A DNA stretch of 64,000 nt, from positions 16,008,501 to 16,072,500 of the forward strand of contig LR990053.1 in the NCBI GenBank assembly GCA_905147135.1, read 5' to 3'. Every line of letters starts with the position of its first letter. Position 1 is the stretch's first letter. This DNA is from Blastobasis lacticolella (taxonomy: Eukaryota > Arthropoda > Insecta > Lepidoptera > Blastobasidae). The position numbers and the translations under genes are program-made. Under the pieces are notes generated by a model that was given only the letters and a program-made list of their open reading frames with translations, was not told the origin of the DNA and did not search any database. Of this stretch, positions 1 to 12,189 are shown piece after piece.

Positions 1-2020
1 GCCGGTACCCGGGTACCCGGGTGGCAGACCGGGGCGGGGGTGCGTTCACGATCTCATAGTGTGGTGTTGCCGTAGTGTTTTGATTGATTTCTGTCTCACT
101 TTAAGGTACGGAACCATACTTTTGTTTCAACCTCAAGATACTGATATAGGTACTTAACAAAAAAAGAAATGCAAGTACTTAACGAAAATAAACGCTTGTT
201 ATCCAAACAACTAGGATAGATAACAACAACAAATAATACGTAAAAAGAAAAGAATTTATCATAAAACTCAGCGATTTACTATCTTGTCCAAATTAAATTT
301 TGACGTCTGACAGTTAATAACTTTTTCTAAGTATCAAATCCAAGATCGAAGTCGATAGATGAAAAGTTGTCAGCATTTCTGATTCGGAACGGCCGAGTTG
401 CGCTTTGGTTGCATTTGACACGAACAACCATACACATTTTGTCCACCGCCACCGTCTCCGAGAACGAGATTATTACGACCCGAATTCAAGATGACGTGAC
501 GGCGATCGTGTTTCCATAGCGATTATCTCGATGGTGCAGTTTTTTAGCGAAAGGCGCGGTGTGACTACAAATTCAAACGAGATTAGTATTTGTGTCATGT
601 CACAGTATCGACCCGAGTTCTAGGGGACTACTCATATCTTCGACGAACGGGATGTCGACACTCGGGTACGGGCGTGCAGTGGACAGTATCATAGTAAATG
701 TATGCAACACTACTTTAAACTCTCATCTTGTTCTCAGTGACATCCCGATGACAGTGGACAAACGACCATTGAGTGAAAAGTTGCGCCTGGAGCGTACGTT
801 CGGAACGCTCGCGCTGCCCGGGTATAGCCAGGCTCCCTGCACACAGACGGAACGTGCAAATATATGCAACTTGTGTGCGTAGTCCGCTATTTACACAGAT
901 TCCTGGCTTCGTTTAATTGAATGGTCGTATGAAATTCTATGCTGTGAAACTGTCCTATTAAATAGAGGAGCTTTGATTGGTGAGACGGAATAGCTTTATT
1001 TCTATTTGGAAACATGAACGTATCAATGTGAAATGTTTGCTCTTTGATGTTTGTGTCGTTATCGTACATTATTATTATTACTTAGATTGATTTGTCATAT
1101 TATTCTGTCTTTGTTCAGCAGTTCAGTTCAGCAAAAAAATAGGTAGCAGTGCGAACACTTTTTGTTATCTCCAGAACATCGGCTAGCGGTTCAGTGAGCT
1201 ATGTGGCCGCCCATTGCCTCGTCAGTTTTTCGATTCTAACACTCGCATTCAGAAACGTTATGAGGTATCACAGTGCGTGTGAACGCAGAGGGTTCCAATT
1301 CCAAGTGACAAATTGACCGGCGAGGAAGGTTGACCAATCAAACCCGTATTAAACGCAGTGCGAGTCACTGAAAATCTCTGTGAAAACGCATAGCAATGCT
1401 ATTACTACTATTCTCTGTGAATACGGGTGTAAAACCTTTGTCTGAGACCTTAGTTCTACTAAGTACTGATAATATTATATTAATTTTCGATCCTATCACG
1501 TACAAAAATTTCGATTCCATACAACCGGTGTATGAAATCGAAATTCCAACACAAACTTTCCCGCTGTGGAGTAAAACGGCCTTTTGGTTCAGTTATGTAA
1601 AAAACTAGACCTCCTCCATTCATGCTCTAGATGTGCATAATCAGATTGCACCCAAAAAGTTCCCAGGGGGAGATCTAAGGCCTCCAAAATGTCTCGATTG
1701 TACGTTTTTTTGTTTCTCCCGCGAAACCTCAGCACATTAATATTTTGCATATAAATAGTATATGTATGTGCATATGATCACCCGGTTTGTGTAAAAGAGT
1801 ATAGGTATGTTAAAGACTATTGATATTACATTTTTGTGACTGAGAATTTCTGCGAGCGAGGTGACTATCCTGTAAGCACTCTATGGAATTATGATGACTC
1901 TAAAATAGTGTAGTGTGATACAATTTATACCGTAGATAGTGCATCATATTTTACTTCACTTTGGCGGGAAATTTACAAAGTGCTGACGCTTACAAAACTT
2001 TATGTCGAAAATCATGATGT
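1..2020. other. No recognised gene or repeat
   Basis: Mixed-composition sequence. The first 25 bases carry a GGTACCCGGG direct repeat and a short GC-rich block. A 96-codon frame at 592-882 (+) looks accidental, with no family resemblance. There are no SINE or LINE hits until about 2022. Confidence 0.5.
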
Positions 2021-2021
2021 T

Positions 2022-2180
2022 GTAACCATGATCCAATCTGGTCAAATTCCCCTGGTAGCAGGGTCATAGAGGTCAGATGGCAGTCGCTCCACTGTAATTA
2101 CTGATCGCCAAATCGTGGATCATTGTCAAGGCGGACCCCGGGCCCTCGTGCTCGAGAGCACAACAGGCACATTAACGTCA
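2022..2180 (+). mobile_element. SINE-B, 3' part
   Basis: SINE-B is the second tRNA-derived SINE family of the window. A full copy has a tRNA-like head with box-B-like GGTTCGAATCC, then a body with ACTCTTTTCTGAGTTATGTA, AACATCGTGATGAAACC, AACCATGATCCAATCTGG and GCCAAATCCTGGATCATGG, and ends near ATTAACGCCAAGATGATG. This copy starts at the AACCATGATCC part and lacks the head. Confidence 0.7.
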
Positions 2181-2202
2181 AAAGATTATTTATTTATTTA
2201 TA

Positions 2203-2496
2203 GACGACCTGAGTGGTTCAGTGGTCAACATGCCTTTCTGCCACGCAAGAGGTCCTGGGTTCGATTCCCGGCCGGGCAGAAATTGAAATGATGAATTTTA
2301 ATTTCTGTTACGGGTCTGGGTGTTCTATGTATAACAAGTATATATTTAAAAAGTATTTAAGTAGTTTTTCAGTTATCTACTTAGATCATATGTTATCTAG
2401 CACCCATAGCACAAGCTTTGCTTAGTTTGGGGCTAGATGGCGCTGTGTGAATTTGTCCACGAACATTTATTTATTATTATTTTATTTATTTATTGG
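2203..2496 (+). mobile_element. SINE-A, nearly full length
   Basis: SINE-A is a tRNA-derived SINE. The head has the A-box-like GAGTGGTTCAGTGG and the B-box GGTTCGATTCC, followed by GGCCGGGCAGAAATTGAAAT, the body ATTTCTGTTACGGGTCTGGG, and a tail with CAAGCTTTGCTTACTTTGGG, GCTAGATGGCGCTGTGTG and TTTATT repeats. This copy has all parts. RNA polymerase III promoter boxes are visible, but the element codes for nothing. Confidence 0.8.
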
Positions 2497-2929
2497 TTGT
2501 ATATTAGTAGGTATATTGTTTGTAACTACGTATTCAGATCGACACAACGCGTAAACTCTCTCAGAGATGGTTCGTGCCTGGGCACTACTGGTAGTAAAAT
2601 GTTACGGGCTGTTAATGTCGTTTTACGTAGAGTATGGGGTTTAAAAACGCAAAGCACACTACGTCATTGTCATCACTACTATGATCTATACTTAGTATAA
2701 AACAAAGTCTCTTCCCGCCGTCTGCCCTTATGTATATGTATGCTTAGAGCTTTTAGACTACGCAATGGATTTTAATGCGGTCTTCAACAATAGACAGCGT
2801 GATTCAAAAGGGATGTTTATAAGCAAGACAAAAGGTCTAGATAGGATTAAAGGAGGTGTACGCGAAAGAAGTCCCGCCGAGTTTACTATTAATATTGTAA
2901 AAAGAATATATTTATTTATTTATTAAATC

Positions 2930-3690
2930 TTTATGCACTAAAGGTACAAAATATGTGATTGTTTGTTTATTCGTAATAAATAAACTCAAAAACTACCTAA
3001 CCAATTTTTTAAATTCTTTCACTAATACGAAGCTACGTTATTCCCCAGTGACACAGGCTACGATCCCCGGAAAAGTTGAATTTTGAAAGTTTTACAGTGA
3101 TCCGAACTGCGCGCGTGTGGAAACAGCTGGGAACAGCTCTATAAAATATACAACCAATAAAGGTAAAGCTTTTAGAGTACATAACTAAATAAATCTCAAT
3201 CAGGTATACTCGTCATCCCCCTTTCGTTTTAATAAAACAAATGAGATCATCAATCCCCTAAACCTTTCATCAGAATAGCTTCGTTTCCCCTGTCTGTCCG
3301 GCAGTAAATCGTGCAACCGATTATGGACCTTTCTACCTTGTTATAAGGTGTGTTTTCCGTGTGCTATGCCTCTAAATGGGGTATAATTCAAAAGATACTC
3401 TTACTTGGAAAACGACAGCTCGGTATAAACATTATATTTACTATTTTCTGGTCTTTGAGGAAATATAACTACCTAGTAGAGGATTTAAGCTAAAATGTGT
3501 AACTGACGAATTGGAATTTCGGGATAAATTATAGCCTACTAGTAGACACATTGCGGTATCGTTCGCGTGGCGTCCTTTTCCTAGCTACCCTTCTTTGTCT
3601 TGCGTATAAACCTTAAATCAGTATATCTATTGTTGAAAACCGTATTAAAATCCAGTGCGTAGTTTAAAAGATCTAAGCGTACAACACATC
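2930..3690. repeat. Helitron-like degraded fragments
   Basis: Pieces with AAAAACTACCTAACCAATTT, a GGGATAAATTATAGCCTA motif, GTTCGCGTGGCGTCC and AAATCCAGTGCGTAGTTTAA occur in the order usual for non-autonomous lepidopteran Helitron-type repeats. The termini are not intact, so class assignment is tentative. Confidence 0.4.
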
Positions 3691-3695
3691 TGTTA

Positions 3696-3809
3696 AGAAA
3701 TTAAAATTATTCATTAAAATTTCTGCCCGGCCAGGAAACGAACCCTTGACCTCTGCATGGCAGACCGCCAACCAAAATGTTAACCAACTGAACCACTCAG
3801 ATCGTCAAC
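3696..3809 (-). mobile_element. SINE-A, head part only
   Basis: Reverse copy containing the tRNA-like head (complement of GAGTGGTTCAGTTGG, and a GGTTCG box altered in this copy) and the start of the body. The tail is missing. Confidence 0.7.
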
Positions 3810-4289
3810 ATTTCTACTAACTTTATGAGGTATATAGAAAACCTCACACAAGTGTATGGTTGTCAATCAATCCCACATTACTCAAATTCATCTCCATCAT
3901 AAACCCCATGTAAAAAGGGTGAGTTATAACTACGCACTCATGGATACTGCACCAATAGTGTTGTATTTATGGATGTGTCTGTCTGTCTGGCGGTTTCGAT
4001 CTGCTTCGGTCTGAGGGGTTGCTAGGTAGGCAGTGAGTGCAGTTTAGCAACAGTTTGACGGCTTAGATTTCTGCCTAGGGTCGAGCAGATAGGCAAATTT
4101 TGCCTTTATTGAATTATGCGTTGGCTAACATGGATACTAGGAAACCGTTTCTATTCGATATTTTTTTATTCAAATTACAATATAAACAATTTATTTAATT
4201 TAAAAAAAAGAGAATTAGTCTTTGTAAATTAGTAACATCCTTCAACACAAATGAATTAGACATAATGAGGGTAGACATTACAACTTACG

Positions 4290-4396
4290 GATGTTTCGGT
4301 GGCTAGTGGTAACGGTATCTGACTCCTAATGCGAGAGTTACCGGGTTCGAATCCCACTACCGCCGTCAACCAATGACTCTTTTCTGAGTTATTAAC
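4290..4396 (+). mobile_element. SINE-B, head part
   Basis: Contains the tRNA-like head with CCGGGTTCGAATCCCACTAC and the following ACTCTTTTCTGAGTTATTAA. The rest of the element is absent. From here to 4940 the AT-rich sequence shows nothing else. Confidence 0.65.
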
Positions 4397-4949
4397 AGAA
4401 GAGAATTTGCTTCGTCCAAAATAAGGAAAGACATTGCAACTAACGTCAAAAAAGAGGAAAAAAGAAACCATCACGACGTTTATTCTGCATAAGGCATTGT
4501 CAAATAATAATTATCATCAATATACTTCACTGATATCACCCTTTCACTCGTTCACCCGTTACTCAAAGATTCCAAGGTTATTTCACTTCGCAATTTCCGA
4601 TCATGGAGGAATAAATAAACTTATCTAATACAATAGTCAGCGAACTCTAACCTGCAACATAGACTAGGTATGTTGGAAGTGAGCGGACCACAGTGTGTCG
4701 ACCGGACCTACCACAACCCGACGACAAACACTGGCTGCCAGGAAAACCAATAGCAGAAACTCTTTGGCGTGTTTCTGGTAATTAAAAACATTAAGTAATT
4801 TAGTAAAAACTCTTTATTGCACTTATATTATAAGACAATATATAAAAATCAGCATAATAAAAATTACTGCTTTCGTGTAAAATTTTAACCTAACCGGATG
4901 CTAACGAACAAATGTCGAAAACGTTTCTTCAAATACACATATTCTACAC

Positions 4950-5170
4950 TTCAATTTATACATTACTAGTGTACCCTACTTTACCCCTACTTTCATCTTA
5001 TGCATTCATCTACTTTCATTTTTTTCTTACTTGTAAACCTTCCTCGTGAATCATTCTATATATTGTTGAATACCGAATTAACAGGCGTTGCGTATTTGAT
5101 TGATACATACATACTCGTACATAGCCGTAAGACAGACGGCGGTAAGCGACTTTGTTTGACTTTGAACAAA
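4950..5170 (+). repeat. Helitron-like 3' fragment
   Basis: Carries CTACTTTACCCCTACTTTCA, AAACCTTCCTCGTGAATCAT and a terminal GACAGACGGCGGTAAGCGAC, the same series of motifs as at 41400-41665. Confidence 0.45.
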
Positions 5171-5268
5171 ATATATCGTTAAAATATTGAAGGATAGAAT
5201 ACCACAGGTACAATGTAAAAACAACCTTGTCTGTATCAGTGGTCTGGATTAATTACGTACAAATAGGT

Positions 5269-5460
5269 CACACACACTCACACACACTCACACATCTCTA
5301 CACTGAACGAAAACATATTGACCAAACCTAACACCTTAATTCTTAGAAGAAATTCGCAAACACGCGCGAAATCCGCCTCTATGCAGGTTGCAATTGCAGG
5401 CCAGACAGGCGGGCTATTTATGTATGGTGTGTATGTATGTATGTATGGTGTGTATTGGAG
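5269..5460. repeat. Microsatellites (CACACACACT)n and (TATG)n
   Basis: A short CACACACTCA tandem lies at 5269-5294, and a TATG/GTGTATG tandem at 5418-5454. Confidence 0.8.
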
Positions 5461-5639
5461 GGGTGTGTGTCTGGCGCGGTTCGATCCGACGGCGGCTAGC
5501 CAAACTGCGTTGGGGTAGGTTGCAGCTAGGTACTCATGCGGGATTGCATGTTAAAAATTCAAAATGACTCGTATGCAGTCGCGTCACTGAGCTGTAGGTT
5601 GAGTAATTGTTGCACGTGTGTGTTGACTGTTATGGTCAT

Positions 5640-6113
5640 GTTGGCGTGAATGTACCGGTTGTGGGCGAGGGCCCGGGGTCCGCCTTGACCATGATCTAGG
5701 ATTTGGCATATCAGGTAGATACTGTGAAGCGACTGCCAACTGAAAGACGGAAGTCGCAGCGTGGGTAGGCCTCCTACAAGGTGGACCGACGACCTGTAAG
5801 GATCGCAGGTACCAGCTGGATGCGGAAAGCACAGGACCGGCCTTTGTGGAGATCTCTGGGGAGGCCTATGCCCAGCAGTGGGCCTCTTCTGGCTGATATG
5901 ATGATGACTGCAAACTGAGCAAATTGGATGGCTACTTATTCAGTCACCTGAATGTGCAGGTTTCATCATGAGTTTTTTCCTCACCGTAAGAGCATCGGTT
6001 GGTGTTCTAATGCACATAACTCAGAAAAACGTCATTAGTACATGGCCGCAGGGTTCGAACCCGGTACCTCGGGTTACGAGTCAGACCCCTTAACCATTAG
6101 ACCACCGAGGCTC
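5640..6113 (-). mobile_element. SINE-B interrupted by an RTE LINE fragment
   Basis: Reverse SINE-B. The 3' part is 5640-5743 and the head part is 5919-6113, including the complement of GGTTCGAACCC. They are separated by the RTE piece at 5744-5905, so the SINE is older than the LINE insertion. Confidence 0.75.
5744..5905 (+). mobile_element. RTE-type LINE, 5'-truncated 3' end, with target-site duplication
   Basis: The plus strand encodes SVGRPPTRWTDDL, the conserved C-terminal end of RTE-clade reverse transcriptase proteins of Lepidoptera, then a degraded remainder and a 3' end in GATGATGATG-like repeats. The insertion is flanked by GACTGCCAACTGA (5731-5743) and GACTGCAAACTGA (5906-5918), a 13-bp target-site duplication with one difference. 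Confidence 0.75.
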
Positions 6114-6391
6114 CATCCACGCTGTGTGTTGAATGTAATGTTGTGCCAAATTGTTTTACTTAGTCGTAGGTAATTGAATTATGGGGAACGAAACTTCAAA
6201 GGGCCTCCTCGTCCCTTTCACTTTTTAATTGAATTTGTTATGGTTTTTGTCCTCGTGCGTACCGCGCTGTCAAAACCCAGAATGTATCAGCCATCAATAA
6301 TGCACATCGGCTAGTTTCGGCTAATAGCTAATAGCTCCAACTGTCGCTCATTTCCACAATTAAGTGACAGCCGTTTTAATGGAGCATATAG

Positions 6392-6485
6392 CAATAGTCG
6401 CTCCATTGTAATCCTGGATCAATTCGGACCCCGGGCTACCGTTCGCGAGAGCACAACCAGGATATTAACGCCAAGAAGATTATTA
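6392..6485 (+). mobile_element. SINE-B, 3' end
   Basis: Matches the last ~90 bases of SINE-B (GTCGCTCCATTGTAA to ATTAACGCCAAGAAGATTAT). The sequence 6490-7105 shows no recognised element; 6620-6720 is GC-rich. Confidence 0.6.
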
Positions 6486-7107
6486 TATATTTTTTTAAAA
6501 GAGCATATGTTTGCATACCACAAAGCCCCAGACAGCCTAAGTTCATCCACAAGTGCTGAGGCCACTGAATTATGTATTTCCTCACCTTTCAAATGCAACT
6601 TTGGCATTTCCGTCTGCCGTTGCACCCGAGCGGGGGTGGGGCACGCGGGAGGCGCGGGGGGATAACGTTGCCTGCATTGGGGTAGGTCTGCGACGATGGC
6701 GAGACAACCCCTCACCACTACACCACAATCAATCGAACGAAATGATGTAGACCGCCTACATCGCTGCTCTAACTTAACCGTAAGACTGAGAGACTCGAGT
6801 CAACCCGCAATGGAATTGGAACAACTCGGCCCGGTGACGCGGATACGCGAGACGGTGGTCACGTGCCGTCGGGCGGCCAGCCAAATTATTTTAGTTCGCG
6901 AAGAAAACAAACCATGGTACAGAGTGTTGGAAAAGGCAGGTATTTATCGAGTATAAAACATTGCATCTGTTGTATTGTAACGCTTGGAGGTAAGAATACT
7001 ACCAACTATAACAAAATATTTGCCTTAGAAACTAACTGCACCTTAAATGCTTCTGTGTGTGTAAGAAGCATTAAGTGGGCTTGTTTTCACCTATATATTC
7101 ACATTTA

Positions 7108-7262
7108 CAGTCCACTGCTGTTCATGACCCTCCCTCAAATTCGTGGAGGGCTTTGCCATAATCTTCATGCTTGGCAGGGGTATGGAGATTGCTATGTGAG
7201 AAAACGCTGCTGCCCATTTACTGGTCTAAAACATTAGTCGCCTTTTACGACACACCCAGTCG
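7108..7262 (-). repeat. Dispersed repeat G, degraded
   Basis: Repeat G is an unclassified dispersed element, probably a LINE 3' region. In sense it contains GTCGTACAAGGCGACTAATG, GGAAAATGGGCAGCAGC, GCCAAGCGTGGAGATTATGG and CCTGCAGTGGACTGT before a GATGATG end. This reverse copy has all but the last motif in altered form. Confidence 0.5.
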
Positions 7263-7417
7263 AATGGTTATATACACGGCCTATCACAATATTACTTGGC
7301 AATTTACAAATAAGCCATGCATTGGTACCCCTGGTATTGGAAATGTCTATAAGCGGCGGCGATCGCTTTCCATTAGGCCCACGTGTCTACCCATTTTTAT
7401 CTTAAAAAAATATCATC

Positions 7418-8065
7418 ATCATTATTATATCAGCCGTAAAGTCACCCACTGTTGGGCATAGGCCTCCCCCAGAGATCTCCACAAAGGCCGGTCCTGTGCC
7501 TTCCGCATCCAGCTGGTACTTGCGATCTTTACCAGGTCGTCGGTCTACCTTGTAGGATCTTGTGGGTAGAGTGGCCTACCCACGTTGCGTTGTGTCATAC
7601 GTGGTCGCCACTCGAGATCTTTACTGCCCCATCAGCCATCTGTTCTTCAAGCTATGTGCCCTACCCGCTGCCACTTTAGCCTGGCAATCCTTAGGGCAAT
7701 ATCGGAGATCTTGGTTCGCTTGCGGATCTCCTCATTTCTGATTCGATCAGTCCATAGCATCACATAGCCCTTTCTATTGCCCTTTGGGCAACAGTGAGCT
7801 TTCTTTTAAGGCATATAGTGAGCGGCCACGTTTCAGTTCCGTAGGTCATCACTGGCAACACACATTGGTCAAAGGGCTTCCACTTGAGACACTGCGGTAA
7901 TTGGGACGAAAATATATGGCGTAGCTTCCCAAACGCTGCCCAAGCGAGTTGGATCCGTCGATTGACCTCTTACTCGAAATTGGACCTACCTAGTTGGACT
8001 ATTTGTCCTAGGTGTGTATAGCCGTCAACAACTTCAAGTGGAGTGCCTCCATCTGTCACTGGAGT
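7418..8065 (-). mobile_element. RTE-type LINE fragment, C-terminal reverse transcriptase region
   Basis: The longest RTE piece in the window. On the minus strand it runs from a thumb-region stretch (VDGYTHLGQIVQLGRSNFE, about 8065-7970) through sequence decoding as LPVMTYGTETWPLT (about 7860-7820) to the common 3' end with the CTGTTGGGCATAGGCCTCCC block (plus-strand reading) near 7455. Frameshifts and stops break the frame, so it is a dead copy. Confidence 0.75.
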
Positions 8066-9120
8066 AGGCAAAAATAAAATAAAATAATTTTTTTTTTTAA
8101 CAAACAATGAATTCTTCTGACAAAGTGTCCCATCCTGTATGTTGAGGGTGGTCGGTGTACAATGCACTCAGTTACTCACGCAATGCGGCGGTCATTGTGC
8201 CCCGTTGGCTAATACTTGTGTTTGGTAAGCGAGACGGTATTTATAGTTATTATGATGTTTATTATTTTGTCTGCTATCTATAGATACTAAAGATATAAAC
8301 AGGAAAATTTGTATGTTTGTATGTTGGGGATAATCTCTCAAACTAGAGAACCTATTTCGAAAATTCTTATTGAATTTGATAGATGGTAAGCTCATACATA
8401 CGGCCTTTCTGTATTCAAAAATAAATCTGAAGGGGGCGTACTAAGGGATGAATTTTTGTGGTTTGCTGGGCCACCCTTCACTCCACCGCTGGGTCTGTCA
8501 AAAATGTTACTAATTCAATGAAATTTTGGGAACTTTCACTTACTGCACGTAACTTCTTTCTCCCTTCGTCTACCTCCCCTACCCTCTATTGTTCTCTTCT
8601 TCTAGGTCTTCTACTTTTCTTTCCCTCAATTTTCCCTTTCAGTATCTTTCCAATAATTTTATAACGATGATGATGATGTAAATATTTTTGTTGGGACTTG
8701 TCAATTCAGCCTCGAGCAATTATCTTGCGCAAACTGTAGTTACTTAGCGGATCGGCATTCTCGTCTGGTTGCTATTTCTGTAGGTACATACATACGTACA
8801 TTGAACAAAATATGTACTTACACTTGCATCCCATAGGGCTAGCCCTCTGCCTAGCTAACTAGACGAATTTTTCTGTGCAGTTGCTTTTTTTTTTTGCTCC
8901 CTACGCAATCTAAATGGGCACCCTCCGGTATAGCGGTTGGGAGGGAGGAGGTGAACTCTCATGAGTACCAGCTGGCCGTCCGGACTGGTTATGCACGACT
9001 CGCCAAAAAAGGACCTAGGCGCATACGTGCTAAACGTCCCCTAGGAGCACCTGTAGCCGGAAGGGCTTTTCAGGTTTCATCGGATGCCACACGGCAGTAA
9101 AGTAACGCTTTTATTAAACT
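8066..9120. other. No recognised gene
   Basis: AT-rich sequence. A short ACTAGAGAACCTATTTCGAA motif near 8343 resembles the start of Helitron-like repeats. A 68-codon frame at 8894-9100 (+) is Arg/Ala-rich and unrecognised. No SINE copy is present. Confidence 0.4.
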
Positions 9121-9915
9121 ATTTCCTACTACTTCTTCTTCTTCTCATCGAGTCGATGGACTAAAGTCTGACTTATACTTTATTCGCCCAGTATTCGGCG
9201 ACGCATGCAGCGTTTGAACTGCCAGCCTCGAACAAGTCCTCCATTGTACAAGTTTTAGGGCACGCCAAGCATGAAACGAGGTGGTCCATAGTTTGCGGAG
9301 ATACCTATGCCACAGTCGCACTGAGAACTATCATTTGTATATCCCCACCTAAAGAGATTCTCTTTACATCGGCCCACCTGGGTTCGCAGCCTATTTAACG
9401 CCTTCCAGGTTGGCCACGGAAGTTTGTTTCCGGGTGGGAGCTTTTCAGTAGGAGGGATAAAGGCGAGATTGGAAAATTTATTGATCCACAGGTTTCTTCT
9501 GGCTGTGGGGGCGTCACTTTCGCAGGCAGTGGTGGTCGTCAAGAATCTGGATCGGCTTTTCAATCTCTTGATAGTAGGTTCCTGACCATATTTTGGGTGC
9601 CGTGAGTCCGTTTCCTGTTTGCGTTTCTCAACTGCACTGGCTATCTCTCTGCGAACGGCTGGTGGAGCAATGCCAGCTGGTGGACACAACTTACTCACCG
9701 GAGTCGGTTTAAGACATCCTGTGATTTTCCGGCATGTGTCGTTAAGAGCTGTATCCACTGTCTTAGCATGAACTGATCGGTGCCATACGGGACACGCATA
9801 GTGCTAAACCGGTAGAGCGTAAAACCTGTGGCGTGGCACCCCATTTTGAGAAAATGAGGCGTGAGAGTAGGTTGTTTCGGGCGGTTATTTTGTGGCGTAT
9901 GTTCTCACAGTTTTT
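9121..9915 (-). mobile_element. Jockey-type LINE fragment, C-terminal coding region and tail
   Basis: An open frame of 167 codons at 9758-9255 includes ALNDTCRKITGCLKPTPV and AGIAPPAVRREIA, a pattern common to the C-terminal region of Jockey-clade reverse transcriptase proteins. It ends with a cysteine-containing SSQCDCGIG stretch. Coding similarity continues upstream to about 9915 in another frame, so there is at least one frameshift. The 3' end, with an AAGAAGAAGAAG-type tail in sense, is at 9121-9140. Confidence 0.7.
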
Positions 9916-10800
9916 CCTATAAGTAAGTAATTCTACTACTATTTTTTACTCGTATACTACAATTTTCTGAAAACCAGCGCTGTGACAGGCATGAGCCCTC
10001 ACATTATGCTGAGACTGGTCCATTTTCGTTTCCGTTACATCACTGGCTGGTCTTACGTAATATTCAATAATTATAATTTACTGAACTCACCTTTGGTTAC
10101 AAATGTAATGTGGAATCGAATAAATAATCATAATAATCATAATCATAAAATCTTTATTGTTCTTACTGTGCGTTACATAGGTGGAAAAATATGTATTTGA
10201 CATTCGTTCAGCAGTAAATATCTGTCTCATACAGATGTACAATAGGTGTATTACTTACACTAATATATTTAATTAAAAGAACAATAACAATGACTCGTAA
10301 CAATTACTAATTTAAATTATAATTATAAAATTCTTGAAGTGAATAAAAGGTTTTACTAATTAACCAAGTAAATCGTTATCTATGTTTATATTTTAGGAAT
10401 TTTAATCACGTTCTAACTGCCCCTAGTTTGTACTTTGTACAGTCAGCTGGAGCTATACTTATCAACCGCTCGTTTTAAGTCGAACAGTTTTAAATGTCGA
10501 TTCTCGGAATAAAAATCCAATCTTTTTGTAATCACATTGGCTGCACCACAAACGAACGGTATAAAAATAGCGTCAGCGTCATGTATCAAAACGTGAATTT
10601 TCATGCCCAAAATAAAAACTCAGTTCAAGGTGGCGCTGTTCAAAATAGGACCACTGTATTTCGCAACGGGAAATTCTCAGTATTCCCGGAAATTGTATAA
10701 CTTAATAATTGGTTACCGTGATCCGGAAACTGTTCATGGAAATAGCGTCAAAGGGAAACAAGCTTCTTGCCGGAAATACAATTATAGCATGACGCTCGTT
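9916..10800. other. No recognised gene or repeat
   Basis: AT-rich sequence with an AATCATAATAATCATAATCA simple repeat around 10125-10148. Short frames at 9982-10200 and 10494-10914 show no family resemblance. Confidence 0.4.
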
Positions 10801-10839
10801 GCTTTGTCACAGAGGTGGCTTCTGATGTGGGATGCTACC

Positions 10840-11245
10840 TACGTAGACATCCTGTCCTTGTCGCCCATAATATCTAGAATTCACGCATTTAGGTTGCAGG
10901 CAACAAAAAAGTAGAACCGCAGATGTGTTGTCACTGCACTAAGATGAAAACTCTCATCTGTAATTGCGTTGGCTACCTTATCTTTCAAACCGGAACGTAA
11001 GCATTGTTGCTTCATCATCACAGCCTGTATCAGTCCACTGCAGAACTTAGGGCCTCTCCCACGAGGTTATTGCCATAATCTCCACGCTTGGCAGGCGGGT
11101 TGGAGATAGCAGTGTTTAAATATAACTATGGAAAATGCTGCTGCCCATTTTCCAGACTACGGAGACTCGTCGACTAGAGGAGATTGTTGCTTAGCGTCAG
11201 AAATAGATAAGGCGGTAGTACTCACCCAGGCCGATTCCTCAGGCT
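10840..11245 (-). repeat. Dispersed repeat F, interrupted
   Basis: Repeat F in the plus reading contains TTTAGGTTGCAGGCAACAAA and, further on, GAAATAGATAAGGCGGTAGT with ACTCACCCAGG. In this copy the two blocks are separated by about 280 bases holding repeat G (11005-11165). The class of F is unknown; other copies start in poly(T)-TATG like a reversed LINE tail. Confidence 0.45.
11005..11165 (-). repeat. Dispersed repeat G
   Basis: Reverse copy with CAGTCCACTGCAGAACTTAG, CCATAATCTCCACGCTTGGC and GGAAAATGCTGCTGCCCATT. It appears to lie inside repeat F. Confidence 0.6.
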
Positions 11246-11794
11246 TGGAATCTGCCTCGGGATCATGGGAACCTACAGCTACAGCTGTTCCTAAAGATAT
11301 CTACCCGGCTGATAGAGGCAGCTGCACAACCACTTTGAGAGTGCAGACAGACAGATAATTCTCCTATGAGGATACTGTTTTTACCTACAAATGATCCTAT
11401 AAATATCAAATGAATGAAAAAAAAAATTGATGGATCCTAGAAATATCAAAATGATTTAGTTAGGTCTAGACTGTGAGGACGCCGTAGGTTATCCTATGTC
11501 ATTGACTACAAGATAAATTCCACTTTGTTCTATAGATAAATTCCAGATTTCCACGTTTAGGAGACCTACAAAACGTTGATCTGCCTGTGCAGTCTGGCAC
11601 AAAAATTATTTTTTAATGGCCCAATCTTGGACTTTTCGTTGCGATAATACCTACTTCTATTGTATTGAGTGAGTTTTAAAAATAAAAAAAACCGTGGTGC
11701 CTCAGATCCTTGGACGTTTCGCTTTACAGCCACATTTTAGTCACAAAAGAGAAAAATAACTTAAATATGGCTGTAAAATGTGAACTTTTTTTCT

Positions 11795-12068
11795 TGTTCT
11801 CATCACAGTCCGTAACAGTCCACTGCAGGACTTAGGGCCTCTCCCACGTAAGGGAAGGTTATTGCCATAATCTCCACGCTTGGCAGGCGGGTTGGAGATC
11901 GCAGTGTTTAAATATGACAATGGAAAATGTTGCTGCCCCTTTTCCAGACTACGGAGACTCGTGATATTTTGCCTCGAAAACATTACTCGCCTTGTACGAC
12001 ACCCATGAGTGTAAGGGGTTGGTGCTATTCTACTCTGCCGGACACCACAAGGCCAACTCTGGTTTCCC
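11795..12068 (-). repeat. Dispersed repeat G, longer copy
   Basis: Reverse copy extending further than the others: after CTCGAAAACATTACTCGCCT it continues through GGTTGGTGCTATTCTACTCT and CCGGACACCACAAGGCC. The stretch 11246-11794 holds no recognised feature. Confidence 0.6.
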
Positions 12069-12189
12069 TTCAAAACGTATAAATCTTTCGCCTTTCTTGT
12101 TCTCGATGCCGTAGAATTGCCTCCGGCAACCTCACAGTCTAGTAGCTACATTTTCAATATCAGTACTGTATACCGAAACCAAATATCAA

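Noticed and set aside
3..24. GGTACCCGGGTACCCGGG at the very start, resembling a cloning polylinker
   Set aside because: No further vector sequence follows; it may be a simple GC-rich repeat in the genome.
592..882. 96-codon frame near the left end
   Set aside because: No recognisable domain, no convincing splice or promoter context.
2203..2275. tRNA-like heads of SINE-A and SINE-B as possible tRNA genes
   Set aside because: They have A- and B-box-like sequences but are followed by SINE bodies and recur as repeats.
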